Made by a program: the position numbers and the translations under genes. The notes below the pieces were generated by a model, which was given only the letters and a program-made list of their open reading frames with translations, was not told the origin of the DNA and did no database searches. Shown piece by piece: positions 51,891 through 62,822 of a stretch of DNA of 64,000 nucleotides (the stretch's first letter is position 1; each line of letters begins with the position of its first letter). This DNA is from Ampelomyces quisqualis. Taxonomy: Eukaryota; Ascomycota; Dothideomycetes; Pleosporales; Phaeosphaeriaceae. The stretch lies in the NCBI GenBank assembly GCA_018398575.1, contig JAGTXZ010000011.1, forward strand, positions 2,046,001 through 2,110,000. The letters are read 5' to 3'.

Positions 51891-54566
51891 TCATTTGACC
51901 AGCCTATCGCCTTCGTCTCCACTCTCGCTTTCAGTCTCATACTCGCTCTCTTCCTCCTCATCGCTTTCCTCCTCATCTGTCGTCTCCTCGCTTCCACTTT
52001 CTTCCGCAAGCCAATCATCCAGCGTCTTTTCCTTTCCTTTACTGGCACCTGCCCCTAAGTTCGTGTCCCCACCATTGAGACCACGTGGCGACATCATACT
52101 ATCCGGCGTTCTGCTGCTAGTAGGACCCGCTGCGGCATCTAGTCTGTCGGCCGCCGACATTGTCCTCGCAGAATCATACGATGACGCGGTGGCCGAAAGC
52201 GACTCATCTCGCAGTGCTGGATCAGGTTCTTTACCATCTTTGACCCAACGGGGAAGATCGTCGTAGCCTCGCAGACCGCCCACACCGCCCTCATCACCGA
52301 TGACGAGGCTGGCACTACCAAGTACGTAGCCTTTTCGAGTCTCGCTAGGGCTGGGGATATGTGGTACAGGTTTCGGTGCCAGAAGTAGGAGTGACGCAAG
52401 TTGGGTAGATGTTGGAGTTGCAAGCAGTGCTTTGTATACACGAGCGCGATCGCGTAAATCGTATGAGGTGTCGTATCTAGTGAGTAGGAGCAAATGGTCA
52501 TATATAGCTTTGATCGGGTGTGCTTTCTCTTGCTGCTGGGTGTCTTGAGACTGTGCTGGTTCTTCAAAATTTGCGTCACGGAAACCGCCCTCTTCTTCCT
52601 GGTAGTTGTCCAACAGCGAAGGATTGTTCTTTGGCTGTTGTATTTTCACAGGCTCAAGCGGTGGATTCGCGCTCAAATGATGAACGTATACTTTCGCTGC
52701 CAATAGCACGATTTGAAGCTTGGCTGGCTCAGCTTCATCGACAAATCCCTTGACTAAGATCCGTAAAACGTCTGCGGCAATGTTATTCTCGGAATCTAAG
52801 CCTGCGAACTCACCGACCAGCCATATGATGCTCGCTCTTGCTTGGGGGTTGGTGGCTGCGTCGAGATGCTTCGCCAATCGTACGACCGTGGTCCGATGGG
52901 CATTGGGGTCTCGTTGAATGAGGTGACGGATAACCTCAAGTGACTCTGCTACTAGATGGCCGTCGGCAGATCCGATATGCTTTAACAATAACCGCAGACA
53001 TCTTGCAGACGTCTGAGGGGTAGTTGCCGGACTTTGTGAGCATCTTCCAATGGCGCGCACAGACTCTTTGACCAGCGTAGGGTCTAGACTTCCAGAGTGT
53101 GAGAAATGACTGAGCTCAGCCAGAATCAAGCTTTGCAGCCTGGGTTGCGCGTATGGGAATATCAGTGTCAGAAGTTCGAGTTTCAGGCGCCATGTTTGCG
53201 GTGCATCAGTCGATCTGACCAGAAAATGCGTATAATATTGGACAAATGGCTCCGGATGCGACAAGCAGACCTGCACAATGTTGTAGAGCGCAACATTTTG
53301 GATGTCGCTAGCGGAGCGCAGAAGTGAGACCAGGGGACCAATTGCCTGGATTATGTACTCGGATGTACCCAGATATAGGTATGCTCGTGCTACCGCGACG
53401 ACTACAGCGGCATTGCGAGATTGGAGGAGTGGCTGGCAGGCCCTCAAGAGCAGTTCGAGATCCGGATCTAGCACAGCTATTTCTTCCGTGTCCTGCTCCT
53501 TCTCTTCCTCTTCTGAATCACTTTCGGTGTCGTAGAATCCTTTCGTACTCGTTGTGGGGTTTGGTCGTGTACTGGTACTGTTCGAGGCTCTTTGAACCTT
53601 CCTTGTCCGCCGTGGGAAGCACTTTCGCACATACACCATCATCAAGCGCAAGGTTGCCAGCTGGCCCCATTCGTCCATGTCGACCAGCTTTCGGACCAGA
53701 GAGCGATAGTGCGGGTGTAGTAGGTCGAGACGGTCGGGACATAGCTCTAGGAATGCTGTCACGGCTGCGCCCACCACAAAGTACTGCTTGTCGCCTAGCA
53801 ATGTTGACAAGTATTCGAGCAGCTGCGGCTCAGTGTTGGGATCTAATCGGTAGCATTTCGGTATGGCCAAGGCGGCAGCCCTTCTTACAAGCGGCGACAT
53901 GTCTCCAGCCCCTCTCTTGATGCCCAAGCTCACAATCTGGCTGATGACAGGCACGCGTATGCTCGACATGACGCGCAATGCAAGGGCGCGAAGCTGGGGA
54001 TTCGTGTCCGAGAGCGACTTTTGTATGGTGTTGATGGAGAGCAGGGCAGTGTCCGGTTCGTGCTCGGCATGCTGGAGGAGGTAGATGTAGACGAGCTTCT
54101 TGACCTGCAGCGAGGGCGAAGCAACGTTCTTGATCACGTGGGAGAAGAATGGCAGCGTCTGCGACAGCGGCTGCCGGTATGACATCTGAGTCACTTGTAG
54201 TCAGTCCTGCGCCGTTCTCGCCAGCTGCTGCTCCGGAAGTGGACTTGTGGCGGGGCCATCGTACAGTGACTACTCGGCGCAGGCCCTCGAGCACTTCACG
54301 CTCCGCCCTGCTGTCCAACAGCTTCTTGAGCTGGCCCGAGGGCAGCTCTTTGGTCGACGTGCGGCGCACATTGCTGGCATTGGTGGCGGCTTCGAGGGTG
54401 AGGTCGCGCGCTGTGGAGAGAGACCAGTGAGCAAAGTTGGACGGATGCATGGCCGTCACCACTGTGGTGGTGTGGTGACTGGTGGTGTGGTGGCTGGAGG
54501 GGAGAGATATGGAAAGCGGGTCCTACCTGTCTCCAGCAAGCTCGAGATGCGACTGATGGACTCCAT
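51891..54566 (-). CDS. APL6: AP-3 adaptor complex subunit beta
   Basis: Three exons, 54566-54527, 54410-54265 and 54185-51891, encode 826 residues; introns are 116 and 79 bp. The first exon gives MESISRISSLLET, joined to ARDLTLEAATNASNVRRTST, and the second junction restores RRVVTMSYRQPLSQTLPFFS. The body is the adaptin alpha-solenoid: VKKLVYIYLLQHAEHEPDTA, NPQLRALALRVMSSIRVPVI, YFVVGAAVTAFLELCPDRLD and ARASIIWLVGEFAGLD. The acidic, Ser-rich C-terminus (EEESDEEEESEYETESES) corresponds to the hinge; no ear domain is present, as in fungal AP-3 beta. AP-3 carries cargo from Golgi to vacuole. It is divergent from an unknown conserved gene. The first intron is unusually long for the window. Confidence 0.93.
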
Positions 54567-54842
54567 GGCGGGCGTCTCCTCCCCAAGTATCTACAATATG
54601 CCTGGAAAGCACTTCGGTCCGCAGCCCACTGCCAAAAGCAGATGGATCCTGCCAGAACGCTATCTATCGGTCATGCACGTGGAGTGGTGAAGTGGTCGAC
54701 TTGTGTGCCGACGTTCATGGCGCCATGCCCCGCGGAGGAGGCACTGCTGCCGATTCGCTGCCCAGGCCACGATCACGTGAGCCACGCCCGCCACCTTCAG
54801 ACGCTCCATTCGGGCCTGACAAGAGTCAAGACACACCCGGGC
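54567..54842. promoter_or_regulatory. Shared upstream region of APL6 and the divergent unknown gene
   Basis: 276 bp between the two start codons. A longer in-frame opening of the plus-strand gene (from 54642) is possible but not conserved-looking. No factor site is claimed. Confidence 0.45.
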
Positions 54843-55574
54843 ATGTCGCCGATTGTGCTCTATCCGCTGACCTTGGCTGGCCTGCTACATCACGTTGTCG
54901 CGACCCAATCGGCCGCCTCGACCACGACGGTGATCGTATGCTCAAGCCGCCATGACTTCCTGCAACATCTATCACAGTCGCTTCACCAGGATCCCAGCGA
55001 GGCTCGCAACGGACATGACGACCTGGCCAATCCTTCCCTTCACAATCTCCTGACGGCGCGTCGTGTCACGCTGGCTTTCTGTGCATCAGTGCAGACCCTA
55101 CTAGCCTACCTAACCGCGTATGGTGGGAATCCTTCTCCGCGCGCCAGTGCGTGTGCAGACAAAACCAGGCTGTTCCTAGTGAATCCACTCGCACTTCACG
55201 CATCCACCTTGTCCTTCTCTGCCCAAGGACTATCAAGATCCTTTGCTGCTGCAACCGAGACCGCTCTCAAGGCTGGCGCTGCACTCCACGTGGTGGAATG
55301 TCACAGCAAAGGCAAGGCACTAGGACACCAAGCTGGGAGTGAGCATGTCGAGACGGGCCGTGAAGACGTCGCGCACGTGGCTACAGAAGAGGAGGAGAAC
55401 GTAGATCCCTGGGAACAAGAAGTCTCCATCCTGAATGTCTCAGCACGGCGATTTGGCTCGCACAATGGAGAGAGGGCGTGGGCAGGCCGGACCGTCAAGG
55501 CGAAGAGGATCGCGGCGCGGTGGTTCCGGTTCGAGAGGGTGAACAACTGCTCCACGCGTGAAGGCCATGGATGA
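54843..55574 (+). CDS. Conserved-looking protein of unknown function
   Basis: An intronless frame of 243 residues starting MSPIVLYPLTLAGLLHHVVA. The frame is open back to 54642, but the residues before 54843 look non-coding. Alternating hydrophobic strands and helices (TTTVIVCSSRHDFLQHLSQS; VTLFCAS-like VTLAFCASVQTLLAYLTAYG; TRLFLVNPLALHASTLSFSA) suggest an alpha/beta Rossmann- or RecA-like core without a Walker A loop. The C-terminal block PWEQEVSILNVSARRFG and AGRTVKAKRIAARWFRFE looks strongly constrained. I recall proteins of this layout in other filamentous ascomycetes, annotated only as hypothetical. A Rad51-paralogue-like or Shu-complex role is conceivable from the layout but is speculation. 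Confidence 0.75.
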   Translation: MSPIVLYPLTLAGLLHHVVATQSAASTTTVIVCSSRHDFLQHLSQSLHQDPSEARNGHDDLANPSLHNLLTARRVTLAFCASVQTLLAYLTAYGGNPSPRASACADKTRLFLVNPLALHASTLSFSAQGLSRSFAAATETALKAGAALHVVECHSKGKALGHQAGSEHVETGREDVAHVATEEEENVDPWEQEVSILNVSARRFGSHNGERAWAGRTVKAKRIAARWFRFERVNNCSTREGHG

Positions 55575-55814
55575 TGAAGGGGTTGAAAGCATTTTCCAAT
55601 CGTCTGCATAAGGCAAACTGGGAGTGGTGAAGAGGTTACTTCGAGTCTCACACGTCGACCGAAGTCGGCATGGACATGTTCTATATCATCAGCCGTCGCA
55701 TCATTATTTTGCAGGCGCCTGTGTTGCCCTGGATGTCCCCTTCATGCCGCACGCCTATCCAACGCTCGCCATCCTTGCAATCTTCTCTTGGTCGCCATGA
55801 GAGTCTGCTCCAGC

Positions 55815-56565
55815 TCAATTCCAGTCCTTCTTGATATCGAAAGACCACTTAAACTGCAGATGGGTGTGGTTATCATCGTCGACGAACTTGGAGAGGGCTT
55901 CATAGTGGCCGCGGCCGAGCATGCCGGATGGGGCGGTTTCAGCTTCAACTATGCCACGTGTCAGAGCATATTGGAGGGTGTGAGGGGTTGATGGGCGTAC
56001 ATTTCTTCTCGTAGTACGGCTTCTCCTCGGTGCTGGGACCGTAGGAACCCTGTTGCAGCCATTAGCCCACGCACATGGACAGCCGTGTGCCCCTGGGGCG
56101 TACCATCATTTCCTGCATCTTCTGGCTGACGCCCAAGCGTTTGACAACCTGCAAGTACTTCAGGCCGGCCAAGATCTCATGCTGAACCTTGAACTGAGCC
56201 TTCATGCGGAAAGTGGCGCCCTCCTTGATGGTGAAGGGCTTGCTCTGGAGCGCCTCGACGGCACCAGGCGACCGCAGGTCAATGATGATGTCTTCGCGAC
56301 CTTCGACCTCGAGACCGAGCGAAAGGATGATACATTTGCGGGGGTCGTTGGGGTCCGAGATGTCCTTGCCCTGACCGAGGCCGAGCGAAGCTTTCCACTT
56401 CTGCAGCGACTCGTCGTTCTGGTCTGCGGGCGTTTAGTGGGGGTGGGCAAGATGCGTTGGGCGGTGAGACACACCCAGCTTCTGGTACTCGTCAATGGTC
56501 TTCTTCTCGCCGACCTTGAAGCCCTCGGTCTGCTCTGGGTGCAATTCGTCGTGGTGGTCCGCCAT
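55815..56565 (-). CDS. RDI1: Rho GDP-dissociation inhibitor
   Basis: Four exons, 56565-56475, 56423-56104, 56049-56001 and 55948-55815, give 197 residues, the usual RhoGDI length. The introns (51, 54, 52 bp) all restore family sequence. The start is MADHHDELHPEQTEGFKVGE; the N-terminal arm has KKTIDEYQKLDQNDESLQKW, which blocks the Rho switch regions. The immunoglobulin-like domain follows with KCIILSLGLEVEGREDIIID, FTIKEGATFRMKAQFKVQHE and MQEMMGSYGPSTEEKPYYEK. The C-terminus reads GMLGRGHYEALSKFVDDDNH and ends WSFDIKKDWN. It extracts prenylated Rho/Cdc42 GTPases from membranes and keeps them GDP-bound in the cytosol. It is divergent from BQT4. Confidence 0.96.
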
Positions 56566-57267
56566 GGTGCCGTGTAGTGATGCTAGGGTGGGATGCAGGT
56601 GGTTGAGAGGCGCGAGTTGAGTGCTGTGTCGTGTGGAGGGCGGGTTGGGCGTGGACGTCGAGGGTGCGGCGGGGCACTTCCCCAGGGTGCATTCACCGCT
56701 CAGGCTCGAGACACGATTGGCCAGGTGCCTGGCGGGGCCAACTTGTGCGCGGCTGGCCTCGCCAACCCATGAGGGTTTACATGCGGAGTCGTACCTGAGG
56801 GTTTACATGCGGAGTAGTACCTGAGGGTTTACATGGTGCATTCGCCAGATGCTGGCTGAGGCGTAGCATCCATCCACGATAGTTAGCTGGTGCAGCCATA
56901 TCGCGGATGCTGCAGCGGCTGTCACGTGCCAGCGCTGAAGGACTCGCTTTGGTACGCCCAATCGGCACGTCGAAAGGCTGGCTAGTCCCAGCCACTTGTA
57001 GGACAGGGGCGGCGACACGGCCTCCGCGCATCGCATCTCCTTCTCCTGCATCGCGTCAGTTCTTGTCGGTCGGTCGCATTCACCCTCTCCCAGGCTGTCG
57101 TCGGACGCACGCATTCGCTGTACGAGACCCACACGCGCTCTTTGCTGTGCTCCTGCCGCCGCCGCGCTTGAGCCTGGATTCGGCGCTAGTGGTCGCGCGC
57201 TTTCTCTCAGCGCGTCCTTCGCCTCACCCCCCTCACACATCCATCCCATCCGTAACAGAACGCGACC
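56566..57267. promoter_or_regulatory. Shared upstream region of RDI1 and BQT4, with short tandem repeat
   Basis: 702 bp between divergent start codons, containing the 26-bp repeat at 56771-56836. The BQT4 side is CT-rich just before its ATG. Confidence 0.5.
56771..56836. repeat. 26-bp tandem repeat, 2.5 copies
   Basis: The unit begins GAGGGTTTACATGCGGAG and ends TACCT. Copies at 56771-56796 and 56797-56822 differ at one base (C versus A in GGAGTCG/GGAGTAG), and a third partial copy ends at GAGGGTTTACATG. It lies in the divergent promoter region. It is not a telomere repeat. Confidence 0.9.
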
Positions 57268-58767
57268 ATGTTATCCGTATCCAAACGCGCACTGCCCGAG
57301 CGGAGGAACCCCCTGTTGGAGCCCATTGAGTCTACGGCCAGTACGTCCGCCCAGCGCATCGCGCCCGCTGCATTTCCCACGACAAGACTGACTTGGCGCA
57401 GAGGACATTCTTATCGAAAGACGTCGCCTGGGTCAGACAAATCTCGGCGCAAAGCCCGGCATCGCTGGGCTCACCAGCGCGACCAAGAGTGGCAACACCG
57501 GCACCTTCGACTACGCGCATCTGCGCGTGCCTCTGCCCAAGGACCTCACGGGATCAGGCATCTTCACCCTGAACAGATCCTCGGCATTCCCCGAATCTTA
57601 TTTTCTGATGGTACGCGATGGAATGCCGCACCTGCCATGAGGGCTGTCGCCGGACTAACGCGACAAACAGCGACGCAGCAGTGACGGATACATCAGCGCG
57701 ACTGGCATGTTCAAGGCCGCTTTTCCCTGGGCATCGCATGCCGAAGAAGAGGCCGAGCGCAAGTTCCAGAAGTCTTTCCCCTCGGCCGGCGATGACGAGG
57801 TAGCGGGCAGCGTGTGGATCGCGCCAGAAGAGGGTGAGTCCATTTGCGACAAGTCTGCCGCCTTGGCGTTGGTACAGCACACTAACTGCGGCCCCGCGCA
57901 GCCCTGTCTCTCTCCGAAGAATACGCCATGCGTCACTGGGTTGAGGCTCTGCTAGACCCTGCGCCTATCGAGAAGGGCAGCAAGGACAAGGCCAACACCC
58001 ACATCCAACAACCACCAATCTTCGACCTCGAGAACGCAACCCTCGCCTCACTACCATCTCACACAGCCCTTCGCACCTCAACTCGTGCCCGATCAACACG
58101 ATCAGTCTCACCTAGCAAGATGGCTACTCCAAGCCGCAAAATCGCAACTCCCCGCAAACCACGAACGACGCGAGGCGCTGCAAAGTCTACCGATGACTTT
58201 GTTGAATCATCCGCATCAAAGACTGCCAATGCGCTACAGAACATGATTGCCAGCGGTGCCGAGCTCGACGACTCCGTAGCCTCCGATTCGGTCAGTGGCG
58301 AGGTCAAGGAGGTCGGGTCCAACGAGGGCGTCGTGCACATCGAGGTGCAGGAAACCGTCGAACAGACCGGCGATACCCAAACCAAGTCGACGAACGTCAT
58401 TGACGTGCCCCATAACCACGCGGAGCTGCTTGAGCCAGAGGACCCTACCAAAATGATCCAAGAGGCTAGGCGCATGGTCGAAGAGGCGCAGAAGCTTGAG
58501 GCAGGCGGGTCGTCCGATGTTGCAAAGTCACTTAAGCGCAAGGTCGAAGAGGTCATGGAGGGAAAAGAGCTCGACGATGGTCGTCAATCCAAGTCGGCAA
58601 AGATGGCTTACACAACGGAGCAGAAGCTCACAAAGGAAAAGGTTACGCGGAGAGCACTCGTTGGTGTTTTCGCCATGGCGGCGATCGGGTACGTTCATAC
58701 CGCGACAGCTGCATGCCACGGTTTCCACTAACACACCTATAGCACCGCCTTTCAGTACCTCGCATGA
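57268..58767 (+). CDS. BQT4: Bqt4-like KilA-N/APSES-type protein of the inner nuclear membrane
   Basis: Five exons, 57268-57340, 57402-57610, 57671-57833, 57902-58688 and 58743-58767, encode 418 residues. The DNA-binding-like KilA-N core is ESYFLMRRSSDGYISATGMF, KAAFPWASHAEEEAERKFQK and GSVWIAPEEALSLSEEYAMR, ending HWVEALLDPAPIEKG. A long basic, Ser/Thr-rich region with a coiled-coil patch (MIQEARRMVEEAQKLEAGG) leads to a C-terminal membrane helix, ALVGVFAMAAIGTAFQYLA, completed only by the 25-bp last exon. In fission yeast Bqt4 anchors telomeres to the inner nuclear membrane through Rap1 and the Bqt1/2 pair; the same architecture here supports an equivalent nuclear-envelope role. Introns are 53-68 bp. 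Confidence 0.9.
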
Positions 58768-59158
58768 CCTGGGCCTTATTTCGATACGGTATTGCGTCTC
58801 ACAACCGTCTGCATGCATTTTTGAACCCCAGGTTGCTTGTTCAGTTTGGCCTCACCTTTTCCTCCATTTATTCCCCAGATACCACGCCTCATTTCCATGC
58901 TATTTGGCGCAAGAGGTTTTTGCGCTTGTACGAACAAGATAGCAGCATGTACGCCAGATAGTCCATGGCACGCTCGTTTTCTTCTTGGGCGATGAGTGGC
59001 ACGTCATGAGTAGAGCTTTTAATCCAATATCCCCACTGATTTAGATTTGTTCCAGTACACTGGCTGCACCGTACAACAACCAGACTTTGTTCACCTCGAT
59101 ATATATCGACAAACGCCACATTCCATTCTCCAACTAACCAGCTCAATCTCTACTACTC
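58768..59158. other. Convergent intergenic
   Basis: 391 bp holding the 3' UTRs of BQT4 and the ligase gene. No other feature is seen. Confidence 0.5.
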
Positions 59159-61345
59159 CTACTTGCCTCGGCCCGCCAGCTCCCCGACGTTGTTCACCGC
59201 CTCTTCAAAATCATCATAGGCATGAATGGGCAACTTTGCGTCGGCAACCACCTTCCGCCCCAACTCTTCATTCGTGCCCCTCAGCCTCACCACGACAGGC
59301 TTATCCACCCCCACCTCTTTAAACGCCATGACGATGCCCTCGGCAATCATATCGCACAGCGTCAGCCCGCCAAAGATATTCACAAACACGACGCTGACGC
59401 GGGGATCCGCGAGGATGAGCTTGAAGCCAAGTTGGATCGTCGCGGCAGTGGCTTTGCCGCCCGTGTCGAGGAAATTGGCACAATGGGTCGAGGGGGAGAG
59501 GCGCTTGTTTACAACGTCGTTTGTGTTCATTGCCAGGCCTGCGCCGTTGACGAGCGTGCCTACTAGATTGTTTCCGGGCGCGCCGAGCGGGATGTATACG
59601 ATGCCGTTGTGCTCGGCTTGCGCGGAGCGCGGCGTCATGGACGGTTGGGAGCGGAGCGCGTGGAGCTCGGCTTGGCGCTTGTTGGACTTGAAGGCCGCGT
59701 CGTCGAAGAAGAGGTGGGGGTTGTAGATTTGGAGTCGGTCGTGCGACGAGGAGAGCGCGAGAGAGACGTGTGCGTCGATGGCTTCCTTGTCTTTGTACAA
59801 GGTCCAGAGGTTCTTGATGAGTTGTACTGTTTGGGCTTTGGCTTTGGGTGGGGCGGCGTCGAGTTGGACATGGGCGATTGCGTCGTTGATGACTTGCGTT
59901 GTAGGCCCTTCCCGGTAGTCAAAGGGAAATCTCCGGACGCGGCGATGCAGTTGATCTGGTACTGTGGTGGGCGCTGCGATGATGGAGGGTGTACGAGCGG
60001 CTCGAGCTGGCGAAATACCTAGATAATGGCTGGATGGTGGGTTCTGCGGCGGTGCTGTGACGTTGATATTGTATGATTGCAAAAGCTTGGAGTTTTGTTC
60101 TGCAGATAGATGAAGCGAGCGTTTTTGCCCAAAGGAAGAGAACATAGCGTTGTCTGCTGTAGGCCGTCTTGAGGCTCGCGACGTGTGATACGATCGACGT
60201 TGTGCACTGGCAGCTGATTGTTCCTATATAACATCAGCTCCAATCTTTGCTCATCTTCCATGGAGCGCTCACAATCTTTTTGACACTGCGGCCCGACTGT
60301 GATAGAATATCCTTCATGACTGCACCGAATTGTGCCGGGTGGTCTACCATCGTGACTCCAGAGTCCTCAAGAGCCTTGGATTTTGACTCTGCTGTTCCTT
60401 CACCCAGTCCAGTCCATGCACCAGCGTGGCCCATGACTTTGCCGGGACTTGCTTCGAAGCCACCAATGGCTGCCGCGATAGGCTTTGGGTCCTTGACACG
60501 CTTTCTATAGTCTGCAATCCAATCCGCTGCTTCTTCTTCATTTGTGCCTCCTAACTCACCAACTAGAATAATTGCTTCCGTCTCTTCGTCGTGCTCGAAG
60601 ACCTTGAGCGCATCGACAAAATTTGTTCCTGCAATCACATCCCCTCCCATGCCAATACACAGACTTTGACCCAGTCGAGCCCGTGTCAGTGATGCCACAG
60701 TCTCGTAGGATAGGGTGCCGGACTTTGCGATGATGCCAATGTGACCAGGACTAAAAGTAGGGAGTGGTTGGAAGCCTATGCGACATCGTCCAACTGCTGA
60801 AATGATTCCAGGCGCATTCGCGCCTACGAGTCGAGACTTCGACTGGCTTTGTAGCATGAAGTGTATCTATATTTTGTCAGCACCCAGTCCTACAGTGTTT
60901 TGTTGCGTCTACCCACCCTCATAATATCATGCAGCGGAATATGCTCGGCTACTGCAACAATAAGTGGCACCTCTGCCTCGATTGCTTCTTCTATGGCTGC
61001 TGTGGCCTGATGAGCTGCCACATAAATACCTGTCGCATCTGGCTTGAGCTGTTCCATGGCAGCTCTGACTGAGGGCAACACAGGCTTGCCCAAGTGTTCG
61101 CCAGAGCCATTGGGCTTCACTCCACCAACCACATTTGTCCCCCAGTCCATGGATTCTCTTGCGTTGGCTGTGGCAAGCTTGCCAGTGAAACCTTGAAAGA
61201 TGACACGCGTATGCGCGCCTATCTTGAGGTTTTGTATCGTGTCATCGTAGCCATTGTGCCGCAATGAGCAGGAGAAGGCCGCTGTCGGGATCCTGGGAGA
61301 CGCGAGCCGCAGCCTGGAGAAAGTTCGCGTCTGTTGGAGCAACAT
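59159..61345 (-). CDS. Fused succinyl-CoA-ligase-like protein (alpha + beta in one chain)
   Basis: Three exons, 61345-60917, 60866-60273 and 60223-59159, encode 695 residues; introns are 50 and 49 bp. The N-terminus (MLLQQTRTFSRLRLASPRIP) looks like a mitochondrial presequence. The alpha half has the CoA-binding domain (TRVIFQGFTGKLATANARES; GIYVAAHQATAAIEEAIEAE), LVGANAPGII, and the phospho-His loop GKVMGHAGAWTGLGEG. After a basic linker (QRRSYHTSRASRRPTADNAM) the beta half starts LHLSAEQNSKLLQSYNINVT. It ends with the CoA-ligase domain: NGAGLAMNTNDVV, FLDTGGKATAATIQLGFKLI and VNIFGGLTLCDMIAEGIVMA. The glycine-rich ATP-grasp stretch of normal beta subunits (VHAGGRGKAGG-like) is missing, so ATP use is doubtful. 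It may be a paralogue of the TCA-cycle enzyme with another acyl-CoA or a regulatory role. Confidence 0.85.
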
Positions 61346-62164
61346 CTCGGCTAGATACAACCATGAACTTGGACGCACGTCATGAACTGTGGGCACAGAA
61401 CAGCGACCGAGTACGACAGAAGAGGCCGGCGACTGTTAATACGCTTTATCTCGAAGCAACACACCCTTAGATGCCCGACTTTCGGGTTGACCATTGAAGC
61501 AGTTGTGCAGATGTGAAATGCGACGGACGGTCGTGTTTGGGCCATGTCAGAAGCTGGTGGGAATGACTAGAACGGTTACTTGGGTTGAAGCACATAGCCG
61601 AGGAAAGCCCCTCCTACGAGAGTATCTTCCGGTCATATTGATTGGCAACTTGTTCGTCTTCCACAGTTCGCTTCCATGCCCGATCGGCATGCGGCTTACA
61701 GCAAGCTCCTGTAGTAAGTTATTTCTAGAAGGCTGATCGACTACTCCGTACACACAAACAAAGTCCGGCCGAAAGACTTTGAATGGTCTGCCGATCACTG
61801 TAGTCTGTTGCTGGTGCACAGCGAGCAGGGATAGAAGGTCCAGATGCCATGGACAAGATCGAAATATGGGTCTATGGAACCGTCTGACGTCCGTGGGTGT
61901 TGTCTTGCAGTCTGCACGCACCATGACGCGCGCCTTCCCCACAAATCACTCGAGACTGCCCTTGCGGCGGGGCCTGCGTCTCGCATGGTCTTGTCAGGAA
62001 CTCCTTGCTACTCCGTACTTTACATAAGTATTGCGTCTGGCAGCTCAGAAGAACAACATACGAGCTTCCCTAGCACATTCATACAACGACCATACTGCGG
62101 AACTTCCCCGCATTTCTACCCTTACCCCGCAGACCCCGAAGAACGCTGCAGCTCGTCACACGAC
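61346..62164. other. Divergent intergenic with TACTCCGTA motifs
   Basis: About 820 bp between the ligase start and the next gene. Two TACTCCGTA copies occur (61742-61750 and 62009-62017). Frames of up to 130 codons on both strands are not recognisable as genes. Confidence 0.5.
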
Positions 62165-62794
62165 ATGGACCACAACATGGCCTCTATGAACAAAACACCG
62201 AGTGAAGAAGGTACCGTCTCACACACTCTGACGTTGATCACCGCGCTGCATCGCACTAATGTCTGTGCAGAAATCGCATCGACCCTGACACACCTTAAAC
62301 TCTCTACCAAAAGCCCCCAGAAACCCGCACACAAGCCCAAATCCAAGGCTGTAGCCGATAGCTGGGACGAAGACGCCTCAGGCTCCGACACCGAGACCGA
62401 AGAAGCCCATCTCGCGACCAGAAGCTCGCCACAAGACTCCCTGGATCCGCTCTCCACAGTCCCCTCCAATCAAGTCACGCCGCATCCACCACCGCCAACA
62501 CCCGCGTCGCCGACCCCATTCGAGTTCCCAGATAACGCGCCATACGGGGCTCCGCGAGGACGGGGGGACAGCCGAGGCGGGCTGGACAAGAGGCCTGAGA
62601 AGACGACGGCGGTGGCTGGGAGGCTGATTGCGGGGGCACTGGGCGTCCGGGCGCCGAAGAGGACGGACGAGGAGAGGGAGTATGATAAGGCGATGAGGGA
62701 GAAGGAGAGGAAGCGGAGGACCGAGGACAAGGAGAGGGAGAAGAGGGAACTGGAGGAGACGGAGGCGCGGAGGAAGGCGATTTGGGATGATTGA
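62165..62794 (+). CDS. Small charged protein of unknown function
   Basis: Two exons, 62165-62210 and 62271-62794, with a 60-bp intron (GTACCG donor, GTGCAG acceptor), give 189 residues. The junction joins KTPSEE to EIASTLTHLKLS without a frame change. The N-terminal half is acidic and Pro/Ser-rich (SWDEDASGSDTETEEAHLAT; PHPPPPTPASPTPFEFPDN). A short conserved-looking patch AVAGRLIAGALGVRAPKRT precedes a highly charged helix (DEEREYDKAMREKERKRRTE) that runs to the end (RRKAIWDD). There is no membrane helix, signal peptide or known motif. It may be a nucleic-acid- or ribosome-associated protein, but this is only composition. Confidence 0.65.
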   Translation: MDHNMASMNKTPSEEGTVSHTLTLITALHRTNVCAEIASTLTHLKLSTKSPQKPAHKPKSKAVADSWDEDASGSDTETEEAHLATRSSPQDSLDPLSTVPSNQVTPHPPPPTPASPTPFEFPDNAPYGAPRGRGDSRGGLDKRPEKTTAVAGRLIAGALGVRAPKRTDEEREYDKAMREKERKRRTEDKEREKRELEETEARRKAIWDD

Positions 62795-62822
62795 GCGTCT
62801 ACGTCTGGCTTTACACGGCCTT

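Noticed and set aside
56771..56836. Interstitial telomere repeat (GGGTTTA-like)
   Set aside because: The period is 26 bp and the unit is not TTAGGG; only a fortuitous GGGTTTA occurs once per unit.
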